Part shown: positions 11,500 through 22,946 of the stretch, piece by piece
How positions within the stretch are numbered: the stretch's first letter is position 1
Layout of the letters: the number at the start of each line of letters is the position of its first letter
Assembly: GCA_033961575.1 (NCBI GenBank)
Contig: CM066728.1
Coordinates: 106,155,852 to 106,219,851, forward strand
Length of the DNA: 64,000 bases
Direction: 5' to 3'
From: Aselliscus stoliczkanus
Lineage: Eukaryota; Chordata; Mammalia; Chiroptera; Hipposideridae
Position numbers and translations under genes: made by a program
The notes under the pieces: model-generated
What the model was told of the DNA's origin: nothing
Seen by the model: only the letters and a program-made list of their open reading frames with translations
The model's database searches: none

Positions 11500-11954
11500 T
11501 TTCCTCATTTATGAGGAATGTGGTGGGCTCAACTATACAAAAATGCATTCCAGCTTTGAAATTCAGTGATTTTATTAATACTTGATTACTAGAGCCAGAA
11601 TATGCTCAGGATGGGTTGGGTCAAGCACATTGAGGGGTAGGGGTCACAGACTCCATGATGACAGGACCTGCTTTGTCTGGGTTAGTCCTTCCAAGGAAAA
11701 GCCAATCACAGAGTTCTCGAAGCTAGATGACATAGAGACACACCTGGCGCCAATAGCTGACAGGCTCCTGAGCAATCTCTTGACTCTAAGTCTTAGTGGA
11801 CCTGCTCCTACCTGGACTGTTTCTCACTCCTTGGGTTTATTTTTACATTTAATCTCAGGTGCTTATAAAAGAGCTGGGTTTGGCCTGAGCCCAGGACGGT
11901 TGTGCCTTCTGCACTATATATGCATATCCAAGTTCACGTTCAGATGAGATTTGA
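11500..11954. other. Unique DNA, nothing identified
   Basis: A 121-codon open frame (11582-11947) has no recognisable domain or splice context. The block may be an old unclassified repeat. Confidence 0.35.
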
Positions 11955-12375
11955 AAATGCTTCACTTATTTATGTATATTCACCCAATACATATTTATTC
12001 CACAAACTTCTAGGGGCCCGAGATGCATCAGTGAACAGTACAAGTAAAGGCCCCACCTTCTTGAAGTTCATACCACCTGAGGGAAAAAAGAAAATGGAGA
12101 ACCATAAAGAACAATGAAGAAGAACACGAGGGGAAGAGTGAAGGGAGGGGTGGTATTTTACAGAGAAGGGTCAGCGAAGGTAAGGTGATATTTGGGCAGA
12201 GCCCTACAGGAAGAAGACAGGGAGTGAGCCTTGTCTGAGGGAAAGCAAGTGCAAAGGCCCCGGGAGCTTGAAGGCGACCAGCCTGGCTGGAGTGGCCTGA
12301 GGGAGGGCCCGACCAGGAAGAGGTGGAGAAACGTGAAGGGGCCACCGTGGGGGTAGGACATTCATCAGTGAACAG
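11955..12375 (-). repeat. LINE-2 3' region, antisense
   Basis: Reading antisense L2, the words are 'ACCCAATACATATTTATTCC', 'GATGCATCAGTGAACAGTAC', 'TTCTTGAAGTTCATACC', 'AGCAAGTGCAAAGGCCCCGG' and 'CAGCCTGGCTGGAGTGGCC', in that order. This matches the reversed L2 3' UTR/ORF end. The reverse-strand frame at 12028-12477 is therefore a remnant of L2, not a host gene. Confidence 0.7.
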
Positions 12376-12447
12376 GGACAATAAAGTAGAAAACAGGGGA
12401 AAGTGCATGTTTTGGGTTCTTATACAGAAACACATTTCTGAATATTG

Positions 12448-12474
12448 CAATACAAGGGAAATCCAGTGTCGCAA
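12448..12474 (+). repeat. 27-bp exact direct repeat, copy A
   Basis: It begins 'CAATACAAGGGAAATCC' and ends 'GTGTCGCAA'. An identical 27-bp word is found at 13128-13154 in the same orientation. After copy A the sequence continues CATTTA. Confidence 0.9.
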
Positions 12475-13127
12475 CATTTAGGTTATTTTGATGTAAACCA
12501 AATTCAGAAATTGTCTGGACAATTCAGGAAACAGATGACAAAGTTTTATTCTTTGCATTTCTTGCCTCAGATTTCTTCCATCTTCTGTTCCATCTTAGAT
12601 CATTGTTTCCTGAGATAGGCCATGTTCTGAGTGAGATATGAGGCATTCAGCAGGTGGCGGGTGAGGAATGACACGGTCTCAACTGTGTTCAAGGTGCTTT
12701 CTGACGGTATTTGTGAAATGGACTGCTGGGGACAGGATGTTCTGGAAGCAAGACCATTACATCTGTTCTCAAAAAGGCCCAAGAGTTCTGTGTATTCCAG
12801 TTGGGTGATCTTGTCAAAATGATAGTAAATAGTATTGTTTTTTAATAAAATAAAAAGGTTCAGCTTCATCAAAATTCTAAGCATGAACTTTGCAGTGTAT
12901 GAATATCATTTTCTCCTGATTGCTTCAGGTATGAACCCTCAGACCCTTTATCGGTACACACACCACAAGGTTTGTGAGAGGTGAGAAGAAGAATGTAGAG
13001 TCTGAATTCATTTGTGGGTACTTGCAACATAGTGGTGGCCTAAATGTATATGTAAAATCATGAAATATTAAACAAAAGTACAATATTGACTAGATGGCCT
13101 CTGGGTGAGTGTACGCCTAACTCCTTC

Positions 13128-13154
13128 CAATACAAGGGAAATCCAGTGTCGCAA
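13128..13154 (+). repeat. 27-bp exact direct repeat, copy B
   Basis: This is identical to 12448-12474. Here the next bases are 'TATACGCAACATGTA', so similarity to copy A resumes (CATxTA) after a 9-bp insertion that itself repeats GCAA. Confidence 0.9.
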
Positions 13155-13749
13155 TATACGCAACATGTATATTAGAAAGGTTTTATTGTCATTTATTTGA
13201 AGTTTCAAATGAAGCATCTTTCAATATCTTCCTGTAAGTTTTGGTATCCGTGCTGTGTGGAGAGGTGCTTTTCTTGTCTGATAGAGAAATCAAAGAGCTT
13301 TCTGGAAACTTTCCATGTTGAGAGCAGGGTTATGTAGCAGTATATGCTGAGGGAGTGCATGAAAGTTGGACAACTTTAATTCTCTCACTTTATTGTTTTT
13401 CTCCAATTGGCTTTTAATAAGTGCAAAACAGATGAATATCTTTCTGTCTCAAACTCTTGTCATTAGTAAGACAGAGCAGTACTTTTCCATCAACTGTTGC
13501 TAAGTAGGGCTTGTTATGGTGCCGTTTTTGTATCTAAGGTGCTACTTATTTCTCTATATAAAGTGGCACATTTGAGACTGATACGTTGTTTACAGAGACT
13601 GAACATCTGAACATCTCGGACTCTGGTCATCATGTTTTGAAGACAGGGTTCTTTTTATCACCAGCAGCTTTGTTGTACTAGTTGAAACTTTCTAACTCTA
13701 TAAACTGTAGTACAACAATTAGGACAACAAAATGCATAGTATCCAGTTT

Positions 13750-13900
13750 TGCCTGCGCCGGGCCCTCTGCTAAGCATTGTCCATGTATTGTCTCATTTCA
13801 TTTTCACATTTATTTCTTCCTTATAACAAGTCTTTGAGTTTGACACCACTATCATCTCTACTTTATAGATCAATAAAGTGAGACGGAGCACCTAAAGGGG
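13750..13900 (-). repeat. MIR/L2-like fragment, antisense
   Basis: The words 'CTCTGCTAAGCATTGTCC', 'TTGTCTCATTTCATTTTCAC' and 'ATAACAAGTCTTTGAG' followed by 'CTTTATAGATCAATAAAGTG' match the reversed 3' part of MIR/L2-type repeats (tissue count, order by size, then 'fraction of bases retained'). Confidence 0.5.
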
Positions 13901-14219
13901 AGGGTTGAGGGGGGTCAGCCCCTAGCCATTTAGGTGAAAAGCAAGTTTTAGGGATCAAGGGACCCAGTGTTTTTCCAGTGTGCTCGTGAATCACTAAATC
14001 CAAACGATCTCTGCAAAACTGAAGTTCCTGGAATTGTGCGCTCTGGTGGTATTTTTAACACAGTCTTACCTCACATTCCTACTTTATCCTTGGAAAATCG
14101 CACGTCTGCTCTGTTGGATTTAGGTAAAGTTAAGATAAAAATAAGGCAAATAAAAGTTAGGAGCAGGAGGACCAGTGTGAAACAATAAACACACTGGTTT
14201 GCAGCAGGAATTCTAAGAA

Positions 14220-14720
14220 ACCTGAGTGTGTTAACGTGCCTGTGATTCTCCATGAGGAAGGTAGAGCCTATAGCGTTTGCCCGTTGGGTTCGGCCGGGTC
14301 AGGGAGCAGCTGTTGGGGTCCTGGGAGATACTGCTCCCGGGTCCCAGTCAGAGAAATAATGAGCTGGAGACGCAGGATTTGCTCTCTCTCTCTGGCTCCC
14401 TGCCCAGCCTTTTCACCTGTGTCTGCTCAGAGGCTGGAGGTTTCATTAAGGGAATTTCCCATTCACACACCCGCCCTGATGTCCCCCGGCTGTGACGCGT
14501 GTGTGGAAATGCACTTGAGGACAGCTCATCCCTGCGTCTGTTTTCTGGGTCATGGTGTCCCAAGTTTTCTCATGTCACTCAGAATGCACCTGCTGGGTGG
14601 GACTTTGCTCCCATCTCCGGATGCATGCCCCCCACCGTCCATGCCTCCCCGTTGGGCTGTGGGCTCTCAGAGCCTCCCCAGTGGATTTCCACACGGGTGG
14701 TCTCTCATTCCCTCTCAAAT
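14220..14720. other. GC-rich unique block, no gene assigned
   Basis: The block is GC-rich with scattered CpG (14285-14345, 14490-14505) and overlapping open frames on both strands, the longest 162 codons at 14236-14724. The frames lack recognisable domains and overlap one another in different phases, which is what GC-rich DNA gives by chance. It could be an old degenerate repeat. Confidence 0.35.
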
Positions 14721-14847
14721 CTAGTCACATTTCTGAGCTTTGAAGTCAGCAAATTCTCAGGGATTTCCCTGTATTATACACATTGGGAAAGAATGGAGAG
14801 ACTGGGGAGAAGGGTCAGAGGCCAAAGGGCTTACTTAGTAAGATGCT

Positions 14848-15050
14848 ATTTAAGCACTAACTGAATGCCAGACTGGCCCTTTACGTGCATTATTAAGTCA
14901 TTAAATCTTACCAGCTCTTTTGAGCCCATACTCTTATCAGGACATGAAAACTTGCTCAGCTAGGAAAGTACAGAGCTGGGACTGCGCTGAAGCCCAGGGG
15001 TCAGATTCCAGAGCCCTTGTGACACTGTGCTCTTCTGCATCTCTGAGTTA
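14848..15050 (-). repeat. MIR-type SINE, antisense
   Basis: The words 'AAGCACTAACTGAATGCCAG', 'ATTATTAAGTCATTAAATC', 'AGTACAGAGCTGGGACT' and 'TTCCAGAGCCCTTGTG' are in reversed MIR order, including the remnant of the tRNA-like head at the right end. Confidence 0.6.
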
Positions 15051-15432
15051 ACATGATCCTTAAGTTTTTAAGGGAATTAGCACCATAAGGGGGTTACAAT
15101 CAGAGAGATAACGGTGAATGGTGGGCGGTGGACTCCCGCAGGCAGCTGAAATGGGATGGAGGCAGACAGCCCAGCAGTGGAGATGGGCAAGTAGTAGAAG
15201 GGCCGTGTTTTCGGGTCTTGGAGTCATCAGAGTGGTGACAGGAACAGTTCTGAGGGATGCTATGGAGAGAATCCTTGCATGAATAGAGAGGTGGTGGCCC
15301 CAATGCCTGCATTTGGGGGTCATCAAGCATGACCCTTAGGGGCCACAGGCATCCCCTCTTCTGTACCAGTGTAGAATCAATGAATGCGCGATTTCTCACG
15401 AGGGTCAAGTAGAAAGCATGCCCATGTGGGAT

Positions 15433-15600
15433 CAAGAGTCATAGCACACCACTAACCAGCGCTGTGACCTGGAACAAAGGATGTTGCCACTTTGGATCTT
15501 AAAAATGTGAATAATGCCACTGAGGGTGTCATAGGAATTAATGTGATGACATGTCAATTGTCATGCAGATATAAGGTGGTGAATTAACATTGTTTCTCCA
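15433..15600 (+). repeat. MIR-like SINE, sense
   Basis: The words 'CTAACCAGCGCTGTGACCTG', 'TTAAAAATGTGAATAATGCC' and 'AGGAATTAATGTGATGACAT' match the MIR core and 3' half in sense order with many substitutions. Confidence 0.5.
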
Positions 15601-16059
15601 TTGTGGAGCGGATATATATAGCAATTCGACTTCTAGAAAAGTTGCCGTTCTGAGACTATCAGTTTCTAGACCTTTACTCTGGATAGTTTTTTTGAAAAAG
15701 AAATGAGAAACTGTTTAATTAACAGAACATATTTGAGGCTGCCTTGCCCCCGGGTGTTGGATGTATGTGCCTAGGTAAACGAGGGGAATGTTCTCTCCTC
15801 ACGGGGATGAGGCTCTCTGCTGAGTCCCAGCATTCTTGTCTAGACACTGGTGTGACACCGTAAACCTGCAGAAGCTTCAGCTGCTATACATAGCCTACCA
15901 AGTAAGTCTGGAGGCTTCCCCTAAAGCGAATGCCTAGTGCGTGCTCACCACGCCCTACTTTGCACATTAAGCGTGCAGAGCAGGCACCCGCTCAGCACAC
16001 GGGAAAACCAATGCTGTCTTTTTGATGCAGGGAGAAAACTAAACACAACCCTTCTTCCC

Positions 16060-16660
16060 TTGGGGCCCATCAAGAAGTAGAATACCCATTAAAATCTATT
16101 GCCCAGAAGATGATTGCATTAGATTCTAAATGAGTGATGGTAATAAGTGCGCATTTGCCCAAGTGGGTAAAGACTGACATATAATTTGCTATCTTGTGGA
16201 TGCTGCATTGTGCAAAGACTAATTCCTAATGGTGGATAAAAAAAGTCCCATTGCCATTAATTGTATTCATGTATTCGCATTCATTCTCTTGCCATTAGAG
16301 AAGTTTCATTTTTCCCAGATAGATAGATAGATGGATAGATTGATAGATAGCTGTCTCATTGCCAATGGGGAAGATTTATGCTGACAGAATCTAATAGCAT
16401 AAGTAATTTTGTGTTGTTTCTGGGAGGTGCCTAAGCAAGCAGCCTTGGTCTGGATGGAAAGCAAAATGCTAAAGCCCTATTATGTATGATCACTTTAATT
16501 CTGAGCAGAACAAACCTTCCTTGATAAGCATTAGTTACAATTATTTAAGGTAAAAAGTCATTTTTTTTCTCATGCCCTTATTTCCTCTCCTATTAGAAAT
16601 GTCTGATCACTTTAGGAATGACAAAATGATTGATTTTTAAACCAACGTGTCAAACACTGA
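16060..16660. promoter_or_regulatory. Candidate conserved non-coding block
   Basis: This is repeat-poor, AT-rich unique DNA with homeodomain-like cores (ATTAATTG near 16255, TAATTTG near 16180) and POU/ATTA-rich words. It is broken only by a short GATA tract at 16317-16350. Such composition is typical of developmental intronic enhancers in neural genes, but composition alone is weak evidence. Confidence 0.25.
16317..16350. repeat. Short (GATA)n tract
   Basis: GATA units with GATG and GATT variants, about 34 bp. Confidence 0.9.
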
Positions 16661-17197
16661 AAAGTAAAAAGGAGGAAGGAGGGGGCAGCTATTCCCAGAA
16701 CTTTCTAAGCTATCTCTGAAAGGAGACTTTAAAGGTCACCTCTTGCTCTTTAATTTGTATTTCTTGGAGGATACTTGGAAAACTAAATCAAGTTCAATCT
16801 CATCCTGAGAGCACAGGGGCAGCCACCTGCATGGTAGGCATTGAGCGTCAAACACAAATGCGTGCTTTGGATCAATTATTTCCCCTAACAATGGGAGGGT
16901 CACAGTCACGCTGCAAGTACCCTGTGGTAGAGTGAGCTAGTAAACAATCAGAAGTGAGCCCAGAAAACAGTATTGTTATCACTAGATCTGCGAAACAAAT
17001 AGAGTTCTTTGCACCGGGCTTCACCTTGGAAATGAAGAGGGAACATGACACTGACTTGACTCTGTCTTCTGCATCTGAATAAAACAGCTTTTAAATCCAC
17101 TTCAATTTCATTTTTCACTCTCCACTAGGCTTTTCTACGACCAATGTTTGGATGGTTTAAAGCACCTGGCACTAAGTGTTCTTCCTAAGCCTACAAA

Positions 17198-17288
17198 AAA
17201 AAGAGAGAGGGGAGGAAAGAAAGGAGGGAGAGAGACTGGGAGGGAGGGAGGGAGGGAGGGAGGGAGGGAGGGAGGAAGGGAGGAAAAA
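17198..17288. repeat. Purine-rich (GGGA)n tract
   Basis: An AG-only stretch contains about eleven tandem GGGA units at 17237-17282. Polypurine tracts of this kind can form triplex or G-quadruplex structures. Confidence 0.95.
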
Positions 17289-17501
17289 TAGCAATGCCTA
17301 TCTATCCTTTCCAGCTTAGACTTTGCAGAAGTTAAGTACTTCCAACTTCAATGTCATGATGAAAACAGGGAAATAAATTATTTATCAGCATTCAGTTGCT
17401 AAATACTCCGAAAATTGCTATTTGTAAGAGAGAATCTAAAAGATTACTCTTCTCAAAAATCCCCAAAACTTCCTGTTATAGGTATTCTGTTACATTATAT
17501 C

Positions 17502-17928
17502 TTTTTTTTTTTTTAATTGGGGAATTGGGGAAGGGGAACAGTGTTGGGGAATCAGGGAAGGGGAACAGATAAGTTGCTGTCCTTTTGTTCTTCAGTCTAG
17601 TTGTGGAGGACGTTGCTTAACTGGCCCATGTTGGTACCATCATTGCGCTCCTCCCCAGTGAGGCAGATCGGTCACTGGCCTCTGGATGGTCGCTCACCGC
17701 GGCTATTGGCAGCTCACGCTGGCTGCCAGCCACTCACTGTAGCCTATGGCAGCCCACTGCAGCAGGGGCTGCAGCCCACTCCATCACTGGGGCTCGCACA
17801 GCCCAGCTCCAGGTGGAGCTGTTGTTAGCTGTAGAGGGCAGTGTCACTAGCCCTCATATGTGGGATCCAAACCGGGGCCGCTGGCATCCCAAAACCAGCT
17901 CTTAACCGATGCGCCACTCGACCGGCCC
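17502..17928 (-). mobile_element. Long-form bat tRNA-derived SINE
   Basis: The poly(T) start and 'GGGGAATTGGGG' on the left are the reversed tail, and 'GCGCCACTCGACCGGCCC' on the right is the reversed tRNA-like head. The duplication 'ACATTATATCTT' occurs after the element (17929-17940) and before it (from 17492). Near-full length and little diverged from the copy at 23877. Confidence 0.92.
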
Positions 17929-17940
17929 ACATTATATCTT

Positions 17941-18499
17941 AAGAGCACAGAATGTGTAGATATCAGAAGATTTTCTAAACAAATAACGCATTTGATTTAT
18001 ATAAATGAAATTGATTGAGAACATATAAAACCAAAATAAATGCAATGTTAATCTTATTTTATTTATTATATTTTTATAAGTAGGTTCCTAATGCCATCTT
18101 TGTTTTAGAGAACATAGGAAAACCCATATGGAGAGGAACAAAGTAAATAATTTGCTGCTAAATAGTTCATTGTATAGCTCCTTTTAAATATGTTAAAGCC
18201 TATAGCACATTAATGTTCATAAGGTAAATATGGATTTTTAAGTACTCCATAAAGAACGAGCCTCAGTTCCCCATAAAACAATCCTATTTCCATTTATTAA
18301 AATGTTACATTTCATCTTCTATTAAATGACTTTCAAACAGGGTAATATAAGTCGAGCAGAAACGAGTGATCTTCCAAAAGAAAAGTACAAGTGTTTGTGA
18401 AAGAAAAAATGTGAAAGAAAAAAGAAAGGAATCATATTATATCTTTACCTAATGTAAAAGAAAATGCCTAATTCCACCAATGCATTTTGGATTTTGTTT
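17941..18499. other. AT-rich unique DNA, nothing identified
   Basis: No named repeat or coding segment is recognised. It contains A-rich runs near 18400-18430. Confidence 0.4.
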
Positions 18500-19447
18500 G
18501 TTTGTTTGTTTTTTAGTAATTTTTTTATTATTTTATTTTATTTATATATTTTTTAAATTAGCTTCAAGTGTACAACAAAGTGCAATAGTTATACTTTCTA
18601 CCCTCAAAATGACAAACCCCCTCCCCCAATTCTCCCCCACCACTCCTCCCCCCCATATCATACTATCTATTACAATTCCTTTGACTCCCTTCCACCGTAT
18701 AATCCACATCCTATCTATATATTCAATTACAGTTGGCATACAATATTATACAACATCAATTTCAGGTATACAGTGCAGTGATCAAGCCTCTACTCCACCC
18801 ATGAAGTGGTCTCCCTAACAAAACATGTGACCATGTGACACCCCACAAAATTTTAACAACATTATATTCCCCGAACTGTCTTTCATATCCCTGTGACAAT
18901 ACTGTAGTTACCTATTTATGCTGTCTAATCTCTTCCCCTTCTCCCTCATCCCTACCCCACTCCCAACTAGCAACCCTGTTTTTCCTCTATATCTATGAGA
19001 CTGTTTCTGTTTCTTTTGCTTATTCATTCAGTTTTTCAAATTCCACATATAAGTGAGATCATATGGTATTTGTCTTTCTCCAACTGACTTATTTCACTCA
19101 ACATAATAGTCTCTAGGTCCATCCATATCGTTGCAAATGGTACAATTTCATTCTTCGTCATAGCGGAGTAATACTCCATTGTATAAATGTACCACAGTTT
19201 CTTAATCCAGTCATATACCGGTGGGTATTTCGGTTGTTTCCAAGTCTTGGCTATTGTAAATAGCGCTGCAATAAACATAGGGGTGCATATGTTTTTTCGA
19301 ATTAGCGTCTCGGATTCCTCTGGGTAGATTCCCAAGAGTGGAATTGCTGGGTCATACTGCGGTTCCATTTCCAGTGTTTTGAGATACCACCAAACTGATT
19401 TCCATAATGGCTGCACCAATGTGCAGTCCCACCAACAGTGCACCAGG
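18500..19447 (-). mobile_element. 5'-truncated L1, antisense to CTNND2
   Basis: The T-rich left end is the reversed A-rich 3' end, followed by reversed L1 3' UTR ('CCTCCCCCAATTCTCCCCCA') and then reversed ORF2. The flanks 'TTTGGATTTTGTTT' (about 18487-18500) and 'TTTGGATTTGTTTT' (about 19449) look like a target-site duplication. It is truncated at the 5' side within ORF2 and is among the younger L1 copies in the window. Confidence 0.85.
19036..19443 (-). pseudogene. L1 ORF2p C-terminal fragment
   Basis: On the reverse strand 135 codons remain open and read as the C-terminus of L1 ORF2p: HCWWDC near the start, then 'YDPAIPLLGIYP', 'CTPMFIAALFTIAKTWKQPK', 'YSAMTKNEI' and 'EKDKYHMISLICGI' at the stop. 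The endonuclease and reverse-transcriptase domains are absent because of 5' truncation, so it cannot be active. The open frame suggests a fairly recent insertion. Confidence 0.85.
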
Positions 19448-20029
19448 GTTTGGATTTGTTTTTAATGAGGTTTTCTTTTTGTGAGGAAAGGGGTGAACAT
19501 AACTGGTAGTTCTGGGCTATATGTTCTTTCAGTATATTATTCAATACTCTAGAACCAGAACGGAGCTGTGCGTGGATGGAAAACCCTTCCTACTTGTCAC
19601 AAATATCTCTCCAGCTCCCTGACACTCTGAGTCTACTCCTTTCAGTTCAAACTCCATGAATTACAATAAGCTGTGACTGATTTTCCAGTGATTAGAGCAT
19701 CGCAGTGTTAAAGAAATTGTGATGAAGTCTCAATAAATCTAGAAATGACATAGTTTCACATTCTTAGTGTCCTTTCTCCAAAAGGAGATAAAATGTTTTG
19801 CAGAATCTGGAGGGCAGCTTACAGTGTGGGGGCTGCTGATGTCAGCCTTGATAAAAAGGTTTTAGCATTAGAAATCAGCCTCTGATACGTAAGAGCTACC
19901 CCCAACATTGGCACGTTAACTGAAGGTGTCAAAGATGTATGAGCAGAGTAGCTGTGTCGAATGAGTAAGAAGTGGTGTTTTTGGAGGAAGGTGTAGTAGA
20001 GACAGCACAAGATTTCAAGTCGCTGAGAG
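19448..20029. other. Unique DNA, nothing identified
   Basis: No named repeat or gene-like segment is recognised. Confidence 0.4.
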
Positions 20030-20185
20030 CTGGGCTTGAACTCCAACTTCCTTTGCCGCAGCCTGGCTCTGTGGCCGTGGGTGAGTCACTCCATTCCCTC
20101 AAGTGTAAAATGGAAATGATGCCACTTGCCTTTCAGGGTACTTGACGAGTCTCCATTGTTTATATAAAGCACCTGCAATACACAG
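20030..20185 (+). repeat. MIR-type SINE, sense
   Basis: The words 'GGCTCTGTGGCCGTGGGTGA', 'AGTGTAAAATGGAAATGATG' and 'TATAAAGCACCTGCAATAC' are in MIR sense order. Confidence 0.65.
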
Positions 20186-20256
20186 GGACTCAGCTGTTGA
20201 TGAATAGAATGTAAGATTTTCCTCAAGGAATTTCTTTAACCTAAAGTTGATCAGTG

Positions 20257-20257
<1 letters not shown>

Positions 20258-20326
<69 letters not shown>
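20258..20326. repeat. (AT)n microsatellite
   Basis: An AT dinucleotide tract of nearly 70 bp, self-complementary and able to extrude a cruciform. Confidence 0.97.
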
Positions 20327-20328
<2 letters not shown>

Positions 20329-20359
20329 GGAGTTCAAACACAGGCACTTCAAGCAAATA

Positions 20360-20891
20360 CCATATTTTTCTGTGTATAATGCACACCTTTTTGCCCAAAT
20401 TTGTGAGGGAAAAATAAGGATGTGCATTATACATGGATAGTACTAATTCCGTGTCTATATAAATGTTCTTATTTTTTTATTTATGCTTATGTGTTAAAAG
20501 TGTAACTCTAGAAATCAATAATGATAATCCACATGCAAAATAATACCCTGGAATACGATACTCGGTTTGGTTAAACTTATGAACTTGCAACGACTAAGAG
20601 TTCTTGGCCTTCTATGATGTGTAAATATCATAAATTTGTTACTGGTACATTAAATTTCCTATACCTTGTATCCATCTATTCTTGTGTTTTGTAATTATTT
20701 GTTACATAAAATTTCTTGTACCATAATATGTTAAAAAAAACCCAAATGCTAAAATTCCTTTATAATACAAAACAACAAGTACCTAAATGTAAACAATTAA
20801 AAATTTGAATTAAAAAATTAAAACGAAAGATTTTTTTCTCTGAAAATTTGGGCCAAAAACGTGAGTGTGCATTATGCATAGCAAAATAATG
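20360..20891. mobile_element. 532-bp non-autonomous Tc1/mariner-type element
   Basis: Left end 'CCATATTTTTCTGTGTATAA' and right end (reversed) 'CATTATTTTGCTATGCATAA' form inverted repeats that both continue as TGCACAC and 'TTTTTGCCCAAATTT'-like words. TA dinucleotides flank the element (20358-20359 and 20892-20893). The interior is AT-rich with no transposase frame. A second local inverted copy of the end ('GTGCATTATACATGG', about 20412) sits inside the left arm, making a sub-terminal hairpin. Confidence 0.75.
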
Positions 20892-20893
20892 TA

Positions 20894-21555
20894 TATGTAC
20901 ATATTCACTGTGTTTCAAACTGTAAAATTCTTCAAATTTCCATTTATATGAATGATTTCAAAAGAAATTTACATTTTTATGTCCAAGCTTTCTTTCTTTC
21001 TGAAACCAGCTGATACTCTATAAGTTACTGGATACGAGTCAACAAGTTTGTTGAAATAACATGCTACAGACAATAAATAGGTAGAATGAATAAAACTCTA
21101 AACAAATCTCATGTCTGTCAGCATCTGGCTGTATTTTGCCTTTTTGGAAAACATATATTAGATATTGTTGTCTCATGGCATCATTGATGAAACCCAAACA
21201 AAGCTCTTTAAGTTTTAGCTGACCTGAGCTGTAGAAAGTGAATTTCCTGGGGCAGGGAGAAACTTTTATAACAATTTCCCAGCTTCTCTCTATACGTCAG
21301 CATTTCCAGCTACATAAATATTTTTTGGACTTCTGTCGTAAAATTCTGTAGTTTAAATTATATGACCTAAAATATTTGCATTTCTGAAAAGTCTTGGGAC
21401 TTCCTGGCATTTTACAAAAGTTTAAATACATTAATTTTTTGTTTGGGGATTTTTGTTTAGGAAAAACATAAAATTTTATTTTTATTTTGGGATATAATTT
21501 TCCATACCAACTCAATTTCCCTTGGCAGAGCCTGAAATGCATTTCTGTTTACCAA
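20894..21555. other. AT-rich unique DNA, nothing identified
   Basis: No gene or named repeat is recognised. Confidence 0.4.
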
Positions 21556-22520
21556 TATATTCTCTTCATTAATTCAGAGGCTTGCAATAAAACTGTATCA
21601 GCCATAATAGCTGAAAGACTAGGAGACAAAAAAGCAAATATTGAATTCCATTTGCTCTTTTTATTGATGTTCTATAGTCTGGCTTTTCATCCTGTTTATG
21701 CCAGTATTGGCTACTTAGCCCAGGGGGATGTAATAGGTCTTAGGCTCACAAACATGTAGCTTCATTAAAACAAGTGAATCCATTATTTTTAAAGTTTCTT
21801 CCTGAAGCATGGTTAGCTTTAAAATATACAATTATGCCTGGGATTATCCTTGTAATCACCACGGAAATTATCACTATTGAGGCAAGCAACAGAGGAAAGC
21901 AATCTTTGGAGTGCTGTGGTTGCCAGTTGTATTTATTTGGGTATAAATAACTACATGATAATGCTAAGTGGAAGGATATGACATTGTGTTTATGTTTTAA
22001 ATGAAAGAATGTGTTATTCACATGTATTGTTTAATCTGAATAAGACTTAATCGGTTTTCTGTTTTGAATTTAAAATAGGCATATTATAGGATTTAGGTAA
22101 GCGTATTACATCTTTAATGTTTGAAGTTTATAAATAAAAATAATGCTGAAAATGCCTTTTATATAATGATAAATAATGCACCATTAGGATTTGCATTTTA
22201 GTTGGATGTAATTGTAATATTACCAACTCTATGATAATTATGATGGAAAATTTTCAAAGAATACAGGGCATGTATGTGTCTTTGAGACATATAATTCGGG
22301 GAGAAGAATTATGCTGTACTTGGCCTATTTCTAAAGCCCCTTGTTCTAGCCATGACTTTGCCACTAAAATAGGATGATGGGGAAATAAAATGCCTCCAGC
22401 CCACAGATCTTATATCAAATATGACTTTTGCATTAGATGAGCTACAAAGCCCTTTTCTTTATTGATTAGGGTAAGAGCTGATATACTTCAAGACTGATTC
22501 GTACACTAAAGGTCTATATC
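21556..22520. promoter_or_regulatory. Candidate conserved non-coding block
   Basis: Nearly 1 kb has no interspersed repeat that I recognise, which is unusual in this window. It is rich in ATTA/TAAT cores and CTTTGT/ACAAAG-like words. Homology to other mammals cannot be measured here. Confidence 0.25.
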
Positions 22521-22946
22521 TAATTCAGAGAGGGATAGGTACCTAACCTGTATTATGTAGGAAACCCTGGTCTAAAGTTAATGTTTTTGTCCTTTTTTTT
22601 AAGTTTCTGTAAACCACAGAACTTTTGCAACAATAAAGGACTCTTTTTTGTATGAAGAACTACTCCTATGTTACCTTCTTCTGCCTACCCTATGTGTCAA
22701 CTTGTAGCAATGAGAATAGTGTATTAAAAGAGAAGCTAGACATGTGAAATGAGGGTTATGGATTATTAGTATGATTAATTAGGAAAAAATACTTACAAAT
22801 AAGGACAGAGAAATACAAAAATTCTAACGGAAATGTGTTCATAGGACATGAACATGTAATTACCAAGAAAAGAGTGAATATTTACAAGATATATATAAAA
22901 GTGGAATCAAGCTTGTCAAAAATCGAGAAACCAAAATTAAAAGAGT

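Larger units (their letters stand above)
12376..13749. other. Unique DNA holding a 27-bp direct repeat pair
   Basis: No gene or named repeat is seen. The exact repeat at 12448-12474 and 13128-13154 is listed separately. The 94-codon reverse frame at 12600-12884 has no recognised domain. Confidence 0.4.

Noticed and set aside
12028..12477. 149-codon reverse open frame
   Set aside because: It overlaps an antisense LINE-2; no host domain is recognised.
14236..14724. 162-codon open frame, the longest in the window
   Set aside because: GC-rich block with overlapping frames in several phases, no domain and no splice or promoter context.
17601..17828. Open frames in GC-rich DNA (also 23904-24284)
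   Set aside because: Both lie in the body of the long SINE on the opposite strand.
19036..19443. Possibly active reverse-transcriptase gene
   Set aside because: Only the L1 ORF2 C-terminus remains; catalytic domains are missing through 5' truncation.
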